Assembly (NCBI RefSeq): GCF_002902235.1
Contig: NZ_PPRL01000152.1
Span: 3,022 to 52,890, forward strand
From: Staphylococcus ureilyticus
Lineage (GTDB): Bacteria; Bacillota; Bacilli; Staphylococcales; Staphylococcaceae
DNA length: 49,869 nt
Direction of reading: 5' to 3'
The notes below the pieces were generated by a model, which saw nothing but the letters and a program-made list of their open reading frames with translations, made no database searches and was not told the DNA's origin. Positions 10,804-19,024 of the stretch are shown piece after piece (the stretch's first letter is position 1; each line of letters starts with the position of its first letter). A program made the translations under genes and the position numbers.

Positions 10804-10826
10804 AATGATATAATATCAATATCATT
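10804..10826. repeat. 8-bp inverted repeat upstream of ymfK
   Basis: AATGATAT (10804-10811) and ATATCATT (10819-10826), exact arms, 7-nt spacer, inside the 191-bp ymfI-ymfK gap. It is AT-only apart from one G and one C, so chance is possible. It is not followed by a T-tract. Confidence 0.3.
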
Positions 10827-10952
10827 CATTACATTACTTTTTAAATTATTTATGTGGGACTATGCTTTTTTCATTAAATAAATAACTGAAAATGTGATAG
10901 ATTTTAGTCAAAGCGCATTGTTGCGATTTATAAACTAAGGGGTGTATATGCC

Positions 10953-11783
10953 ATGACAGTTGCTACAAAAAAAGAATGGTATTTAGAATATGAAATTACA
11001 ATGAACAGAGCTGGATTATTAGGTGACGTTTCCAGTTTATTAGGTATGATGGGTATTAGTATTGTTACAATAAATGGCATTGACGAAGGCAGAAGAGGTC
11101 TATTAATTAAATCGGATAACCTTGAAAAAGTTAGTAGATTTGAAAATATCGTTAGTGAAATTGATGACATCTCTATTACTAAATTGCGTAAACCAGAATT
11201 ACGAGATCGATTGGCTGTACGACATGGTAGATACATAGAACAAGATGCTGCTGATAAAAAAACATTTCGTTTTGAAAGAGAAGATTTAGGTTTATTAGTA
11301 GATTTTATGGCCGAATTATTTAAAGAAAAAGGGCATAAATTAATCGGTATTAGAGGTATGCCTAGAGTAGGTAAAACTGAATCGATTGTTGCTGGTAGTG
11401 TCTGTGCCCATAAGCGTTGGCTATTTATTAGTTCTACGCTAATTAAACAAACTGTTCGTAGTTCGCTCATCAAAGGTGAGTATGATTCTGATCATGTCTA
11501 TATTATTGATGGTGCGGTTACAGCCAGAGAATCTAACCAAAAACATCAAGAATTAGTGAAAGAAGTTATGAGCTTACCAGCGATTAAAGTTGTAGAACAT
11601 CCAGATTTATTTGTGGAAACTAGTGATTATGAGATGAGTGATTTTGATTATATCATTGAGCTAAGAGAAAATAAAAATCAAGAAATCCATTATGAAGAAA
11701 TGAAAAAACATACCGTAAAAAGTAAAAATAATCTTGATTTCGGTGACGATGTTTTCGGTGGTGGTTTTGGATTTTTTGAATAG
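10953..11783 (+). CDS. ymfK: DUF3388 family protein (YmfK)
   Basis: Conserved Firmicute protein of unknown function, 276 residues. The N-terminus (about 10-75: EYEITMNRAGLLGDVSSLLGMMGISIVTI) looks like an ACT-type regulatory fold. The middle has a P-loop-like GMPRVGKT (about 137-144), so nucleotide binding is plausible. The acidic/Gly-rich C-terminal tail ends FGDDVFGGGFGFFE. The start ATG 10953 has AAGGGGTG at 10937-10944. It lies downstream of the M16/SDR genes after a 191-bp gap and upstream of the RodZ-like gene, an arrangement shared with Bacillus. No biochemical role is claimed. Confidence 0.85.
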   Translation: MTVATKKEWYLEYEITMNRAGLLGDVSSLLGMMGISIVTINGIDEGRRGLLIKSDNLEKVSRFENIVSEIDDISITKLRKPELRDRLAVRHGRYIEQDAADKKTFRFEREDLGLLVDFMAELFKEKGHKLIGIRGMPRVGKTESIVAGSVCAHKRWLFISSTLIKQTVRSSLIKGEYDSDHVYIIDGAVTARESNQKHQELVKEVMSLPAIKVVEHPDLFVETSDYEMSDFDYIIELRENKNQEIHYEEMKKHTVKSKNNLDFGDDVFGGGFGFFE

Positions 11784-11814
11784 TAAAAGATAATGGATGA
11801 GGAGGACTAACATC

Positions 11815-12207
11815 GTGAGTTTAGTTGGTCAAACTTTAAAAGGACGTCGCGAAAGATTAGGTATGACATTAACAGAATTAGAAAACCGAACAGAAATCAA
11901 ACGCCAAGCTTTAACACTCATTGAAAATAATGATTTTGAGTCCCTTAAAAATGCAGATTATGTAGAAGGTTTTATTCGCAAATATGCAAAGGCTGTAAAT
12001 ATTGATGCTGAACAGCTTATTCATGCACATAGAGATGAAATTCCTAATCATGATAACAATTTGAAAGAAACGATTGATGCTTTTTCTTCAGATCATCAAC
12101 CTACTTATCGTAGTAAAAACAAAGAACCTCTGCAGTTAGCAGTAGTAATAAGTCTAGTGATTATTATCACTGCCATACTGTGGATATTAGCGGTATTATT
12201 TTTATAA
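11815..12207 (+). CDS. ymfM: RodZ-like membrane-anchored HTH protein (YmfM), short form
   Basis: N-terminal Xre/RodZ helix-turn-helix (VGQTLKGRRERLGMTLTELENRTEIKRQAL, residues about 3-35) with the EGFIRKYAKAVN motif, then a hydrophilic linker and one C-terminal membrane segment (QLAVVISLVIIITAILWILAVLFL). RodZ links the shape-determining cytoskeleton to the envelope in rods; in cocci the role is less clear. At about 130 residues it lacks the extracellular domain of Bacillus YmfM, as expected for staphylococci. An in-frame ATG at 11797 exists, but GAGGAGG lies just inside it, 8 nt before GTG 11815, which also gives the family N-terminus MSLVGQTLKG. Start reassigned accordingly. Confidence 0.88.
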   Translation: MSLVGQTLKGRRERLGMTLTELENRTEIKRQALTLIENNDFESLKNADYVEGFIRKYAKAVNIDAEQLIHAHRDEIPNHDNNLKETIDAFSSDHQPTYRSKNKEPLQLAVVISLVIIITAILWILAVLFL

Positions 12208-12261
12208 AAAATGTTATTGTAGTTTTGTTGTAAGTTATATATATAGAAATGAGGATTTGAA

Positions 12262-12840
12262 ATGAATATTCCGAATTGGATAACTGTCTTTAGAGTTATA
12301 TTAATTCCAGTATTTCTATTATTCGCTTTAGTAGATTTTGGTTTTGGTAATGTAACTTTTATTGGTGGATATGAAATTAGAATTGAATTATTGATTAGTG
12401 GTATTATCTTTATTGTTGCTTCGTTAAGTGACTTTGCAGATGGTTACTTAGCAAGAAAATGGCAGCTTGTTACAAATATGGGTAAATTTTTAGACCCATT
12501 AGCAGATAAATTACTCGTTTCAAGTGCTTTGATTGCTCTTGTTGAAATTGGGTTAACAAACTCATGGGTTGCGATTATTATTATTGCACGTGAATTTGCG
12601 GTTACAGGGTTACGTTTATTACAAATCGAACAAGGTTTTGTAAGCGCAGCAGGCCAATTAGGTAAAATTAAAACGGCGGTTACGATGATTGCGTTAGTAT
12701 GGATTTTACTAGGCGACCCATTAGCTACATGGATTGGTTTTCCAATAGGTCAGGTGCTATTATACATAGGGGTATTCTTTACGATTCTATCTGGTATTGA
12801 ATACTTTTATAAAGGTAGAGATGTATTTAAGGCTAAATAA
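12262..12840 (+). CDS. pgsA: CDP-diacylglycerol--glycerol-3-phosphate 3-phosphatidyltransferase
   Basis: Integral membrane enzyme making phosphatidylglycerol phosphate, the committed step to phosphatidylglycerol and cardiolipin. The CDP-alcohol phosphotransferase signature is intact: [11 protein letters not shown]...[10 protein letters not shown] (residues about 58-81), giving the DG..AR........G...D...D pattern. Several membrane helices are visible. Length 192 is normal. ATG 12262 follows GAGGA. It is the last gene of the ymf cluster, followed at once by a strong terminator. Confidence 0.97.
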   Translation: MNIPNWITVFRVILIPVFLLFALVDFGFGNVTFIGGYEIRIELLISGIIFIVASLSDFADGYLARKWQLVTNMGKFLDPLADKLLVSSALIALVEIGLTNSWVAIIIIAREFAVTGLRLLQIEQGFVSAAGQLGKIKTAVTMIALVWILLGDPLATWIGFPIGQVLLYIGVFFTILSGIEYFYKGRDVFKAK

Positions 12841-12870
12841 TATGAGTTTGGTTCTGGCAAACATGAATTC

Positions 12871-12908
12871 AACTGGAAAGTGTTTTTAAGCACCTTTCCA
12901 GTTTTTTT
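12871..12908 (+). terminator. Rho-independent terminator of pgsA
   Basis: 12-bp stem AACTGGAAAGTG (12871-12882) with CACCTTTCCAGTT (12891-12903, one bulged C), then seven T at 12902-12908. Confidence 0.93.
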
Positions 12909-13066
12909 GTTAAAATAGTATATCTTGATACAGAATCGTTATTAATTAAGACAGAATAATCTTCAAACGAAATTTTAGTTTTTAAATAGAATTGGATTTA
13001 TAATATAAATAATAAGTTTAACAAATTAAATAGCGAAATTTTTCTTTCGGACAAGGAGGGGAAAGT

Positions 13067-14218
13067 GTGAATATATCAATTATAGCAGTTGGATCTGAAT
13101 TATTGCTGGGTCAAATTGCAAATACCAATGGTCAATATCTATCAAAATTATTTAATGATATAGGACATAGTGTTGTAGAACACACTGTAGTAGGAGATAA
13201 TCCTAATAGACTTGAAAGAGCAATACATTCATCATTGGAACAATATGATGCTGTTATTCTTACTGGTGGATTAGGACCTACTAAAGATGATTTAACAAAG
13301 CATACGGTAGCTCAAATATTAGATCGCAATTTAGTAACGGATGAAAAGTCATTGATGTATATTGAGCATTATTTTAAAGATCAAAATGTTGAAATGACTC
13401 CGAACAATAAACAACAAGCACTAGTCATTGAAGGTGCAACAGTTTTAGAAAATAAAGTAGGTATGGCACCAGGTATGCTGATTGAATATAACGATAAACA
13501 CATCGCTCTATTGCCTGGTCCACCTAAAGAAATGCAACCGATGGCAAAAGATGGCTTATTACCATATTTTTTAACTGGAGAAGGTATTATTTTTTCAGAA
13601 TTATTGCGTTTTGCAGGGATAGGTGAATCTAAAGTTGAAACTATTTTAATTGATTTGATAGATAATCAAACAAATCCTACTATTGCACCATTAGCTGGTA
13701 CGCATGAAGTTAATATAAGACTGACGGCGAATGGTAACTCTAAACAAGAGTGTGAAGCACTAATAGCACCAGTAAAAAAAGAAATCCTGTCACGTATAGG
13801 TAAATATTATTACGGGTCAGATGATAATTCCATAGAATCATCCTTTTTAGCACATATGAAACAATCATTTGCAATCTATGATGGTGTAACAGATGGCGAA
13901 TTATATTCTAGAATGAAAGATCATGATTATTCAAATAAGCTATTTGGTATGTTACCCCATCACCAACAGTTTATAAATTCTAAAGAGGATATGGAGCATC
14001 AATTACTAATTTCATGCCGTATCGTCAAAGATTTGTATAATGCTGAAATTGGTATTTCATTATTACATGAAAATGGTACAGTATACTTAGGTATTTTAGA
14101 AAACGAATGCCTAACCATTAAATCATTTAAAATGACGAAGAATAGAAATTTAATAAAAAAAAGATCACAAAACTATTCATTGATTAGATTATTAAACTAC
14201 TTTAGAGAAAAAAATTAA
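13067..14218 (+). CDS. cinA: Competence/damage-inducible protein CinA with degenerate amidase domain
   Basis: The N-terminal molybdopterin-binding-like (COG1058) domain is intact: AVGSELLLGQIANTNGQYLS, LTGGLGPTKDD, LLPGPPKEM. The C-terminal region corresponds to the PncC nicotinamide-nucleotide amidase domain but lacks the usual AESCTGG active-site motif; the equivalent stretch reads AIYDGVTDGELYSRM. NMN deamidation is therefore unlikely, and S. aureus CinA appears similarly degenerate. Length 383 is a little below the 410-420 of Bacillus. It starts with GTG 13067 behind AAGGAGGGG. It sits immediately upstream of recA, the classic cinA-recA order, but recA has its own SOS promoter. Confidence 0.92.
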   Translation: MNISIIAVGSELLLGQIANTNGQYLSKLFNDIGHSVVEHTVVGDNPNRLERAIHSSLEQYDAVILTGGLGPTKDDLTKHTVAQILDRNLVTDEKSLMYIEHYFKDQNVEMTPNNKQQALVIEGATVLENKVGMAPGMLIEYNDKHIALLPGPPKEMQPMAKDGLLPYFLTGEGIIFSELLRFAGIGESKVETILIDLIDNQTNPTIAPLAGTHEVNIRLTANGNSKQECEALIAPVKKEILSRIGKYYYGSDDNSIESSFLAHMKQSFAIYDGVTDGELYSRMKDHDYSNKLFGMLPHHQQFINSKEDMEHQLLISCRIVKDLYNAEIGISLLHENGTVYLGILENECLTIKSFKMTKNRNLIKKRSQNYSLIRLLNYFREKN

Positions 14219-14283
14219 TAATTCAAAACAAACAATGATTAGTACGTACGTTCCCTTTTTGTGAAGAATTGTTCTATTAGTAG

Positions 14284-14297
14284 CGAACAAATATTCG
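14284..14297. promoter_or_regulatory. SOS box (LexA operator) of recA
   Basis: CGAACAAATATTCG is a palindrome identical to the staphylococcal LexA consensus as I know it. It lies 8 bp upstream of the recA -35 element. Confidence 0.92.
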
Positions 14298-14305
14298 CAA
14301 AATGC

Positions 14306-14334
14306 TTGCAGAATACTTTAAATCAATGTATAGT
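14306..14334 (+). promoter_or_regulatory. recA promoter
   Basis: TTGCAG (14306-14311), 17-bp spacer, TATAGT (14329-14334). The SOS box immediately upstream places it under LexA control. Confidence 0.85.
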
Positions 14335-14384
14335 ATGGTTAAGATATTTTTCAGAGATAAATCTCATTTAGGAGGTCCAGCGTT

Positions 14385-15440
14385 TTGGATAATGATCGTC
14401 AAAAAGCTTTAGATACAGTAATTAAAAATATGGAAAAATCATTTGGTAAAGGTGCAGTAATGAAACTTGGTGATAATGAAGCACGTAAAGTTTCTAGTGT
14501 ATCAAGTGGTTCGGTAACACTAGATAACGCATTAGGAGTTGGTGGTTACCCTAAAGGTAGAATCATAGAAATATATGGGCCAGAAAGTTCTGGTAAAACA
14601 ACAGTTGCATTACATGCCATAGCCGAGGTACAAAAAAATGGTGGTATCGCTGCATTTATTGATGCTGAACATGCTTTAGACCCTGTTTATGCAGAAGCAT
14701 TAGGTGTTGATATTCAAAACTTATACTTATCTCAACCAGATCATGGTGAGCAAGGCTTAGAAATCGCTGAAGCATTTGTTAGAAGTGGTGCGGTTGATAT
14801 CGTCGTTGTCGATTCAGTAGCTGCGTTAACACCGAAGGCTGAAATTGAAGGCGAAATGGGCGATACACATGTCGGTTTACAAGCACGTTTAATGTCACAA
14901 GCATTACGTAAATTGTCTGGTGCTATTTCTAAATCAAATACAACTGCTGTATTTATAAACCAAATTCGTGAAAAAGTTGGCGTTATGTTTGGTAATCCTG
15001 AAACGACACCAGGTGGACGTGCATTAAAATTCTATAGTTCTGTACGTTTAGAAGTTCGTCGTGCTGAACAGTTGAAACAAGGTCAAGAAATTGTTGGTAA
15101 CAGAACAAAAATCAAAGTGGTAAAAAACAAAGTAGCACCTCCATTTAGAGTGGCTGAAGTTGATATGATGTACGGAAAAGGTATCTCTAAAGAAGGAGAG
15201 CTCATAGACCTTGGTGTAGAAAATGAAATCGTTAATAAATCGGGTGCTTGGTATTCATATAATGGTGAGCGTATGGGTCAAGGTAAAGAAAACGTTAAAT
15301 TATATTTAAAAGAAAATCCAAAAGTTAAACAAGAAATCGATCAGAAATTGCGAGAAAAACTAGGTATTTTTGATGGTGATGTAGATGAAAAAGAGGAAGA
15401 AGATGCACCAGCTACACTTTTTGATGAAAAAGATGAGTAA
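14385..15440 (+). CDS. recA: Recombinase RecA
   Basis: ATP-dependent strand-exchange protein and LexA coprotease. Walker [10 protein letters not shown] (residues 65-73), Walker [10 protein letters not shown], the ATP-cap/L1 region and L2 ([33 protein letters not shown]) are all intact. The acidic C-terminal tail ([22 protein letters not shown]) modulates filament formation. Length 351. The start is TTG 14385 behind TAGGAGGT, giving [10 protein letters not shown]. Transcription is from the LexA-regulated promoter at 14306-14334 and stops at the hairpin at 15478-15517. Confidence 0.99.
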   Translation: MDNDRQKALDTVIKNMEKSFGKGAVMKLGDNEARKVSSVSSGSVTLDNALGVGGYPKGRIIEIYGPESSGKTTVALHAIAEVQKNGGIAAFIDAEHALDPVYAEALGVDIQNLYLSQPDHGEQGLEIAEAFVRSGAVDIVVVDSVAALTPKAEIEGEMGDTHVGLQARLMSQALRKLSGAISKSNTTAVFINQIREKVGVMFGNPETTPGGRALKFYSSVRLEVRRAEQLKQGQEIVGNRTKIKVVKNKVAPPFRVAEVDMMYGKGISKEGELIDLGVENEIVNKSGAWYSYNGERMGQGKENVKLYLKENPKVKQEIDQKLREKLGIFDGDVDEKEEEDAPATLFDEKDE

Positions 15441-15477
15441 CTTATAAATTAAGTTAAAATATTATAAATTTTCTTAT

Positions 15478-15517
15478 AAAATAAGTGTGTATTTATAAAT
15501 ACACACTTATTTTTTTG
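15478..15517 (+). terminator. Rho-independent terminator of recA
   Basis: Perfect palindrome with 13-bp arms (15481-15493 with 15498-15510) extended by A/T pairs and followed by a T-tract to 15516. Confidence 0.93.
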
Positions 15518-15656
15518 TAATTGCATATAGGTTTAAAATTATTAAATAAAAATTTTTTATGATGAAAAAACAACAAGAAATAAGCAATAGCAGTAACTGT
15601 AACTATTTTAATGTAAAAGAAGCTATTCAAATATTTAATTAATGTAGTTGCACACC

Positions 15657-15686
15657 TTGACACTTCTTAGTTTGAAACCGTACAAT
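15657..15686 (+). promoter_or_regulatory. rny promoter
   Basis: TTGACA (15657-15662), 18-bp spacer, TACAAT (15681-15686). The predicted start of transcription near 15693 leaves a leader of about 80 nt before GTG 15772. The rest of the recA-rny gap (15518-15656) is AT-rich with no feature I can support. Confidence 0.7.
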
Positions 15687-15771
15687 TACATTGTATGATT
15701 CTTATATAACTTCATATAATCATATTGAATTTGATATACAGAGCAAAATCCTAGAAAAAGGGGGTGTTTGT

Positions 15772-17331
15772 GTGAATTTATTAAACCTCCTACTCATTTT
15801 GCTAGGTATTATTCTCGGAGTTGTTGTAGGGTATATTATTGCCCGAAATATATTGCATCAAAAGCAATTACAAGCAAGACAAACTGCAGAAGATATTATC
15901 GAACATGGTAATAAAGAAGCAGAGAATATTAAGAAGGAAAAGCTCCTTGAAGCTAAAGAAGAGAATCAAATCTTAAAAGAGCAAAGTGAAAATGAACTTC
16001 GTGAAAGACGCGGTGATCTTCAAAGGCAAGAAGCACGACTTCTTCAAAAAGAAGAAAACTTAGAGCGAAAATCTGATCTTTTAGATAAAAAGGATGAGAT
16101 TTTAGAGCAAAAAGAGTCTAAACTTGAAGAACGACAACAACAAGTAGATGCAAAAGAGAGTAGTGTTCAGTCATTAATAAATAAGCATGAACAAGAATTA
16201 GAACGCATCTCTGGTCTCACTCAAGAAGAAGCTGCTAACGAACAACTTCAAAGAGTCGAGGAAGAATTGTCACATGATATTGCAATACTTGTTAAGGAAA
16301 AAGAGAAAGAAGCAAAAGAAGCAGTCGATAAAAATGCAAAAGAATTATTAGCAACTACTGTACAACGGTTAGCTGCAGAGCATACTTCAGAATCTACAGT
16401 ATCAGTTGTTAATTTACCAAATGACGAAATGAAAGGTCGAATTATTGGTAGAGAAGGTAGAAATATAAGAACGTTAGAAACGTTAACTGGTATTGATTTA
16501 ATTATAGATGATACACCAGAAGCAGTTATTCTATCAGGTTTTGACCCAATTAGACGCGAAATTGCAAGAACTGCATTAGTAAATCTTGTTTCAGATGGAC
16601 GTATCCATCCTGGAAGAATTGAAGATATGGTTGAAAAAGCTCGAAAAGAAGTTGACGATATTATAAGAGATGCTGGTGAACAAGCAACATTTGAAATTAA
16701 TGTGCATAATATGCATCCAGATTTAGTTAAAATTCTAGGTCGTTTACAATATCGTACTAGCTATGGTCAAAATGTGTTAAAACATTCTATAGAGGTTGCC
16801 CATTTAAGCGGCATGTTAGCGGCTGAATTAGGAGAAGATGTTACATTAGCCAAACGTGCTGGACTACTTCATGATGTTGGTAAAGCTATCGACCATGAAG
16901 TTGAAGGCAGTCACGTTGAAATTGGTGTAGAATTAGCTAAAAAATATGCTGAAAGTGAAACAGTATTAAATGCTATACATTCACATCACGGTGATGTAGA
17001 ACCAACTTCTATTATTTCTATATTAGTTGCAGCAGCAGATGCACTATCAGCTGCAAGACCAGGTGCTCGTAAAGAGACCCTAGAAAATTATATTAGAAGG
17101 TTAGAAAGACTAGAAACACTCTCAGAAAGTTATGATGGTGTTGAAAAAGCATTTGCAATCCAAGCTGGTAGAGAAATTCGAGTTATCGTATCACCAGAAA
17201 CTATCGACGACTTAAAGTCACACCGCTTAGCAAGAGATATTAAGAGTCAGATTGAAGATGAACTTCAATATCCTGGCCATATAAAAGTGACAGTTGTTCG
17301 TGAGACTAGAGCAATTGAATACGCAAAATAA
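15772..17331 (+). CDS. rny: Ribonuclease Y
   Basis: Membrane-anchored endoribonuclease initiating mRNA turnover (CvfA in S. aureus). One N-terminal membrane helix ([22 protein letters not shown]), a long charged coiled coil (about 30-200), a KH domain ([19 protein letters not shown] near 222) and an HD domain with HDVGKAID near 366 are seen. An in-frame ATG exists at 15691, but it coincides with the predicted transcription start and has no binding site. GTG 15772 follows AAAAGGGGGTG and yields 519 residues, the normal family length, so I use it. A terminator follows. Confidence 0.97.
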   Translation: MNLLNLLLILLGIILGVVVGYIIARNILHQKQLQARQTAEDIIEHGNKEAENIKKEKLLEAKEENQILKEQSENELRERRGDLQRQEARLLQKEENLERKSDLLDKKDEILEQKESKLEERQQQVDAKESSVQSLINKHEQELERISGLTQEEAANEQLQRVEEELSHDIAILVKEKEKEAKEAVDKNAKELLATTVQRLAAEHTSESTVSVVNLPNDEMKGRIIGREGRNIRTLETLTGIDLIIDDTPEAVILSGFDPIRREIARTALVNLVSDGRIHPGRIEDMVEKARKEVDDIIRDAGEQATFEINVHNMHPDLVKILGRLQYRTSYGQNVLKHSIEVAHLSGMLAAELGEDVTLAKRAGLLHDVGKAIDHEVEGSHVEIGVELAKKYAESETVLNAIHSHHGDVEPTSIISILVAAADALSAARPGARKETLENYIRRLERLETLSESYDGVEKAFAIQAGREIRVIVSPETIDDLKSHRLARDIKSQIEDELQYPGHIKVTVVRETRAIEYAK

Positions 17332-17357
17332 TAAATAAGAACTTAATTAAGTTACGG

Positions 17358-17403
17358 AATAACTGCTAGTAGAGATGTAAAATTTTACTAGCAGTTATTT
17401 TTA
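17358..17403 (+). terminator. Rho-independent terminator of rny
   Basis: Perfect 14-bp stem AATAACTGCTAGTA (17358-17371) with TACTAGCAGTTATT (17386-17399), followed by a T-run. Confidence 0.92.
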
Positions 17404-17641
17404 GTTTGTAAAACCGATATTATTAAGAAGTATAGTTAAAGTAAAAATACATTGTGGTTAACTTCACACTTTTTCGATTTAACATATTTCACTCGTAACA
17501 GCTGACACTTGGATTGGATAGAATGATTTATTTGTGAGAGCTATTGCAAGCTCGGATTATGTAAACCATATTACAGCACAATCACACTCGTACATGGTAC
17601 ATGCTTTAATTCAAAAGACTAGGTTAGAAATCTGGAAAAAA
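17404..17641. other. Intergenic region with an unexplained 40-codon open stretch
   Basis: No recognised gene. On the plus strand, codons 17522-17641 are open between TAG (17519-17521) and TAA (17642-17644) and read V-R-A-I-A-S-S-D-Y-V from GTG 17537, with mixed, protein-like composition. There is no binding site upstream. It may be a remnant or chance. Confidence 0.25.
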
Positions 17642-17642
17642 T

Positions 17643-17690
17643 AAAGGAGTCTAGGATGAACAATAATGTTCCCCAGACTCCTTTGTTTTG
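17643..17690 (-). terminator. Terminator of the small minus-strand gene at 17741
   Basis: Stem AAAGGAGTCT (17643-17652) with AGACTCCTTT near 17675-17684. Read on the minus strand it is followed by TATTTTTTCC, so it mainly serves the minus-strand gene; the plus side has only a short T-rich flank. Confidence 0.65.
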
Positions 17691-17740
17691 AAACTAAACA
17701 CTATACTTCAGTCTCTTTTATTACTGTGAATTACGTTAAG

Positions 17741-17956
17741 TTATTTTAATTCTAAATCTACTTTACTTAATTCTTTAATTACTTCGGCAGTGTCATAACA
17801 ATTTGTGGAGATATTGGCATATCTTTCAGCAAGTCTATAAGCATTGATATATAACTCCAAGCTATCTTTAGCAATCTCCTCCGGATTGTCACTATTTGAA
17901 GGGTTTGCAGAAACAACTAAATCAGCAAAATGTTGTGGATCAATATTAATTGACAT
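17741..17956 (-). CDS. Small acidic hypothetical protein (71 aa)
   Basis: Not recognised. The 71-residue protein starts MSINIDPQHFADLV, is acidic and predicted mostly helical, with one Cys (NCYD), no membrane segment and no signal peptide. AGGAG lies about 13 nt before the ATG on the minus strand, a rather long spacing, and a terminator follows the stop. With its own ribosome site and terminator, and codon use like the neighbours, it is probably a real gene. It is the only minus-strand gene between the window start and gpx. It resembles small staphylococcal proteins of unknown role; no function is proposed. Confidence 0.65.
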   Translation of the reverse strand: MSINIDPQHFADLVVSANPSNSDNPEEIAKDSLELYINAYRLAERYANISTNCYDTAEVIKELSKVDLELK

Positions 17957-18122
17957 ATCTTACATACAACTCCTATTTTTTTGAAATGATACATAACTAC
18001 AATATAAATATTACCACCAATCATAAATTTAAAACAAAGTAATGTTTATGAATATTTATTAAAGAGCCTTTTCATCATCGTTAATTTCAATTAAACTAAC
18101 AGTAAGAGAGGATGACACGTAA

Positions 18123-18914
18123 ATGAGAATTTTATTTATTGGGGATATTGTTGGTAAAATAGGTAGAGAAGCTATTTCAAACTATTTGCCCAAGTTGAAA
18201 CAAACTTATAAACCTACGGTTACAATCGTAAATGCAGAAAATGCAGCACATGGTAAAGGTTTGACTGAAAAAATATACAAATCTTTATTAAGAGAAGGCG
18301 TTGATTTTATGACAATGGGTAATCATACATATGGTCAACGACAAATTTATGATTTTATAGAAAATGCCAATCGCATGGTTCGCCCTGCCAATTTTCCAGA
18401 TGAAGCACCTGGTGTTGGTATGCGCTACATTCAAATTAACGAAATCAAATTGGCTATCATTAATTTACAGGGACGAGCATTTATGCAAGATATTGATGAT
18501 CCATTTAAAAAAGCTGATGCGTTAGTAACTGAAGCAAAAAAAGAAACAGATTATATCTTTGTTGACTTTCATGCTGAGACGACTTCAGAAAAAAATGCAA
18601 TGGGATGGTATTTAGATAATAGAGTTAGTGCTGTTGTCGGCACGCATACACATATCCAAACTTCAGATGAAAGAATATTACCTGGAGGCACAGGATATAT
18701 TACAGATGTAGGTATGACAGGATACTATGATGGTATTCTTGGTATTAATCGTGAAGAGGTGATTACGCGTTTTATCACAAGCTTACCACAAAGACATGTT
18801 GTTCCTGACGAAGGTCGTAGTGTATTATCAGGTGTGATTATAGATTTAAATAAAGATGGTAAAACAAAACGTATCGAACGTATTCTTATCAATGATGACC
18901 ATCCTTTTAAATAA
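18123..18914 (+). CDS. ymdB: YmdB-type metallophosphoesterase
   Basis: Dimetal phosphodiesterase of the YmdB family (TIGR00282), which in Bacillus hydrolyses 2',3'- or 3',5'-cyclic nucleotides and affects biofilm and motility choices. Metal-ligand motifs are visible: GDIVGKIGR near the N-terminus, NAENAAHGKG, TMGNHTY, VDFHAETTSEK and VGTHTHIQTSDE. Length 263 is typical. ATG 18123 has AGAGAGGATG upstream. It is downstream of rny, as in Bacillus, but here separated by about 800 bp holding an oppositely oriented small gene. Confidence 0.95.
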   Translation: MRILFIGDIVGKIGREAISNYLPKLKQTYKPTVTIVNAENAAHGKGLTEKIYKSLLREGVDFMTMGNHTYGQRQIYDFIENANRMVRPANFPDEAPGVGMRYIQINEIKLAIINLQGRAFMQDIDDPFKKADALVTEAKKETDYIFVDFHAETTSEKNAMGWYLDNRVSAVVGTHTHIQTSDERILPGGTGYITDVGMTGYYDGILGINREEVITRFITSLPQRHVVPDEGRSVLSGVIIDLNKDGKTKRIERILINDDHPFK

Positions 18915-18940
18915 TCGTCCATTAGTATGAATTTTAAAAT

Positions 18941-18978
18941 AAACCGCTCTTTTCATAGTAAAAGCGTGGTTTGTTTTG
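18941..18978 (+). terminator. Rho-independent terminator of ymdB
   Basis: 13-bp stem 18941-18953 with 18960-18972, one mismatch and one G-U pair, then TTGTTTTGG. The T-tract is imperfect. Confidence 0.65.
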
Positions 18979-19024
18979 GTATGATGAAATATGAATTATT
19001 ATAACCACTAGGAGGCTAGATGAT

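Noticed and set aside
10905-10925. Possible cre site before ymfK (CAAAGCGCATTG)
   Set aside because: It lacks the leading WTG and the trailing WWWCAW of the consensus.
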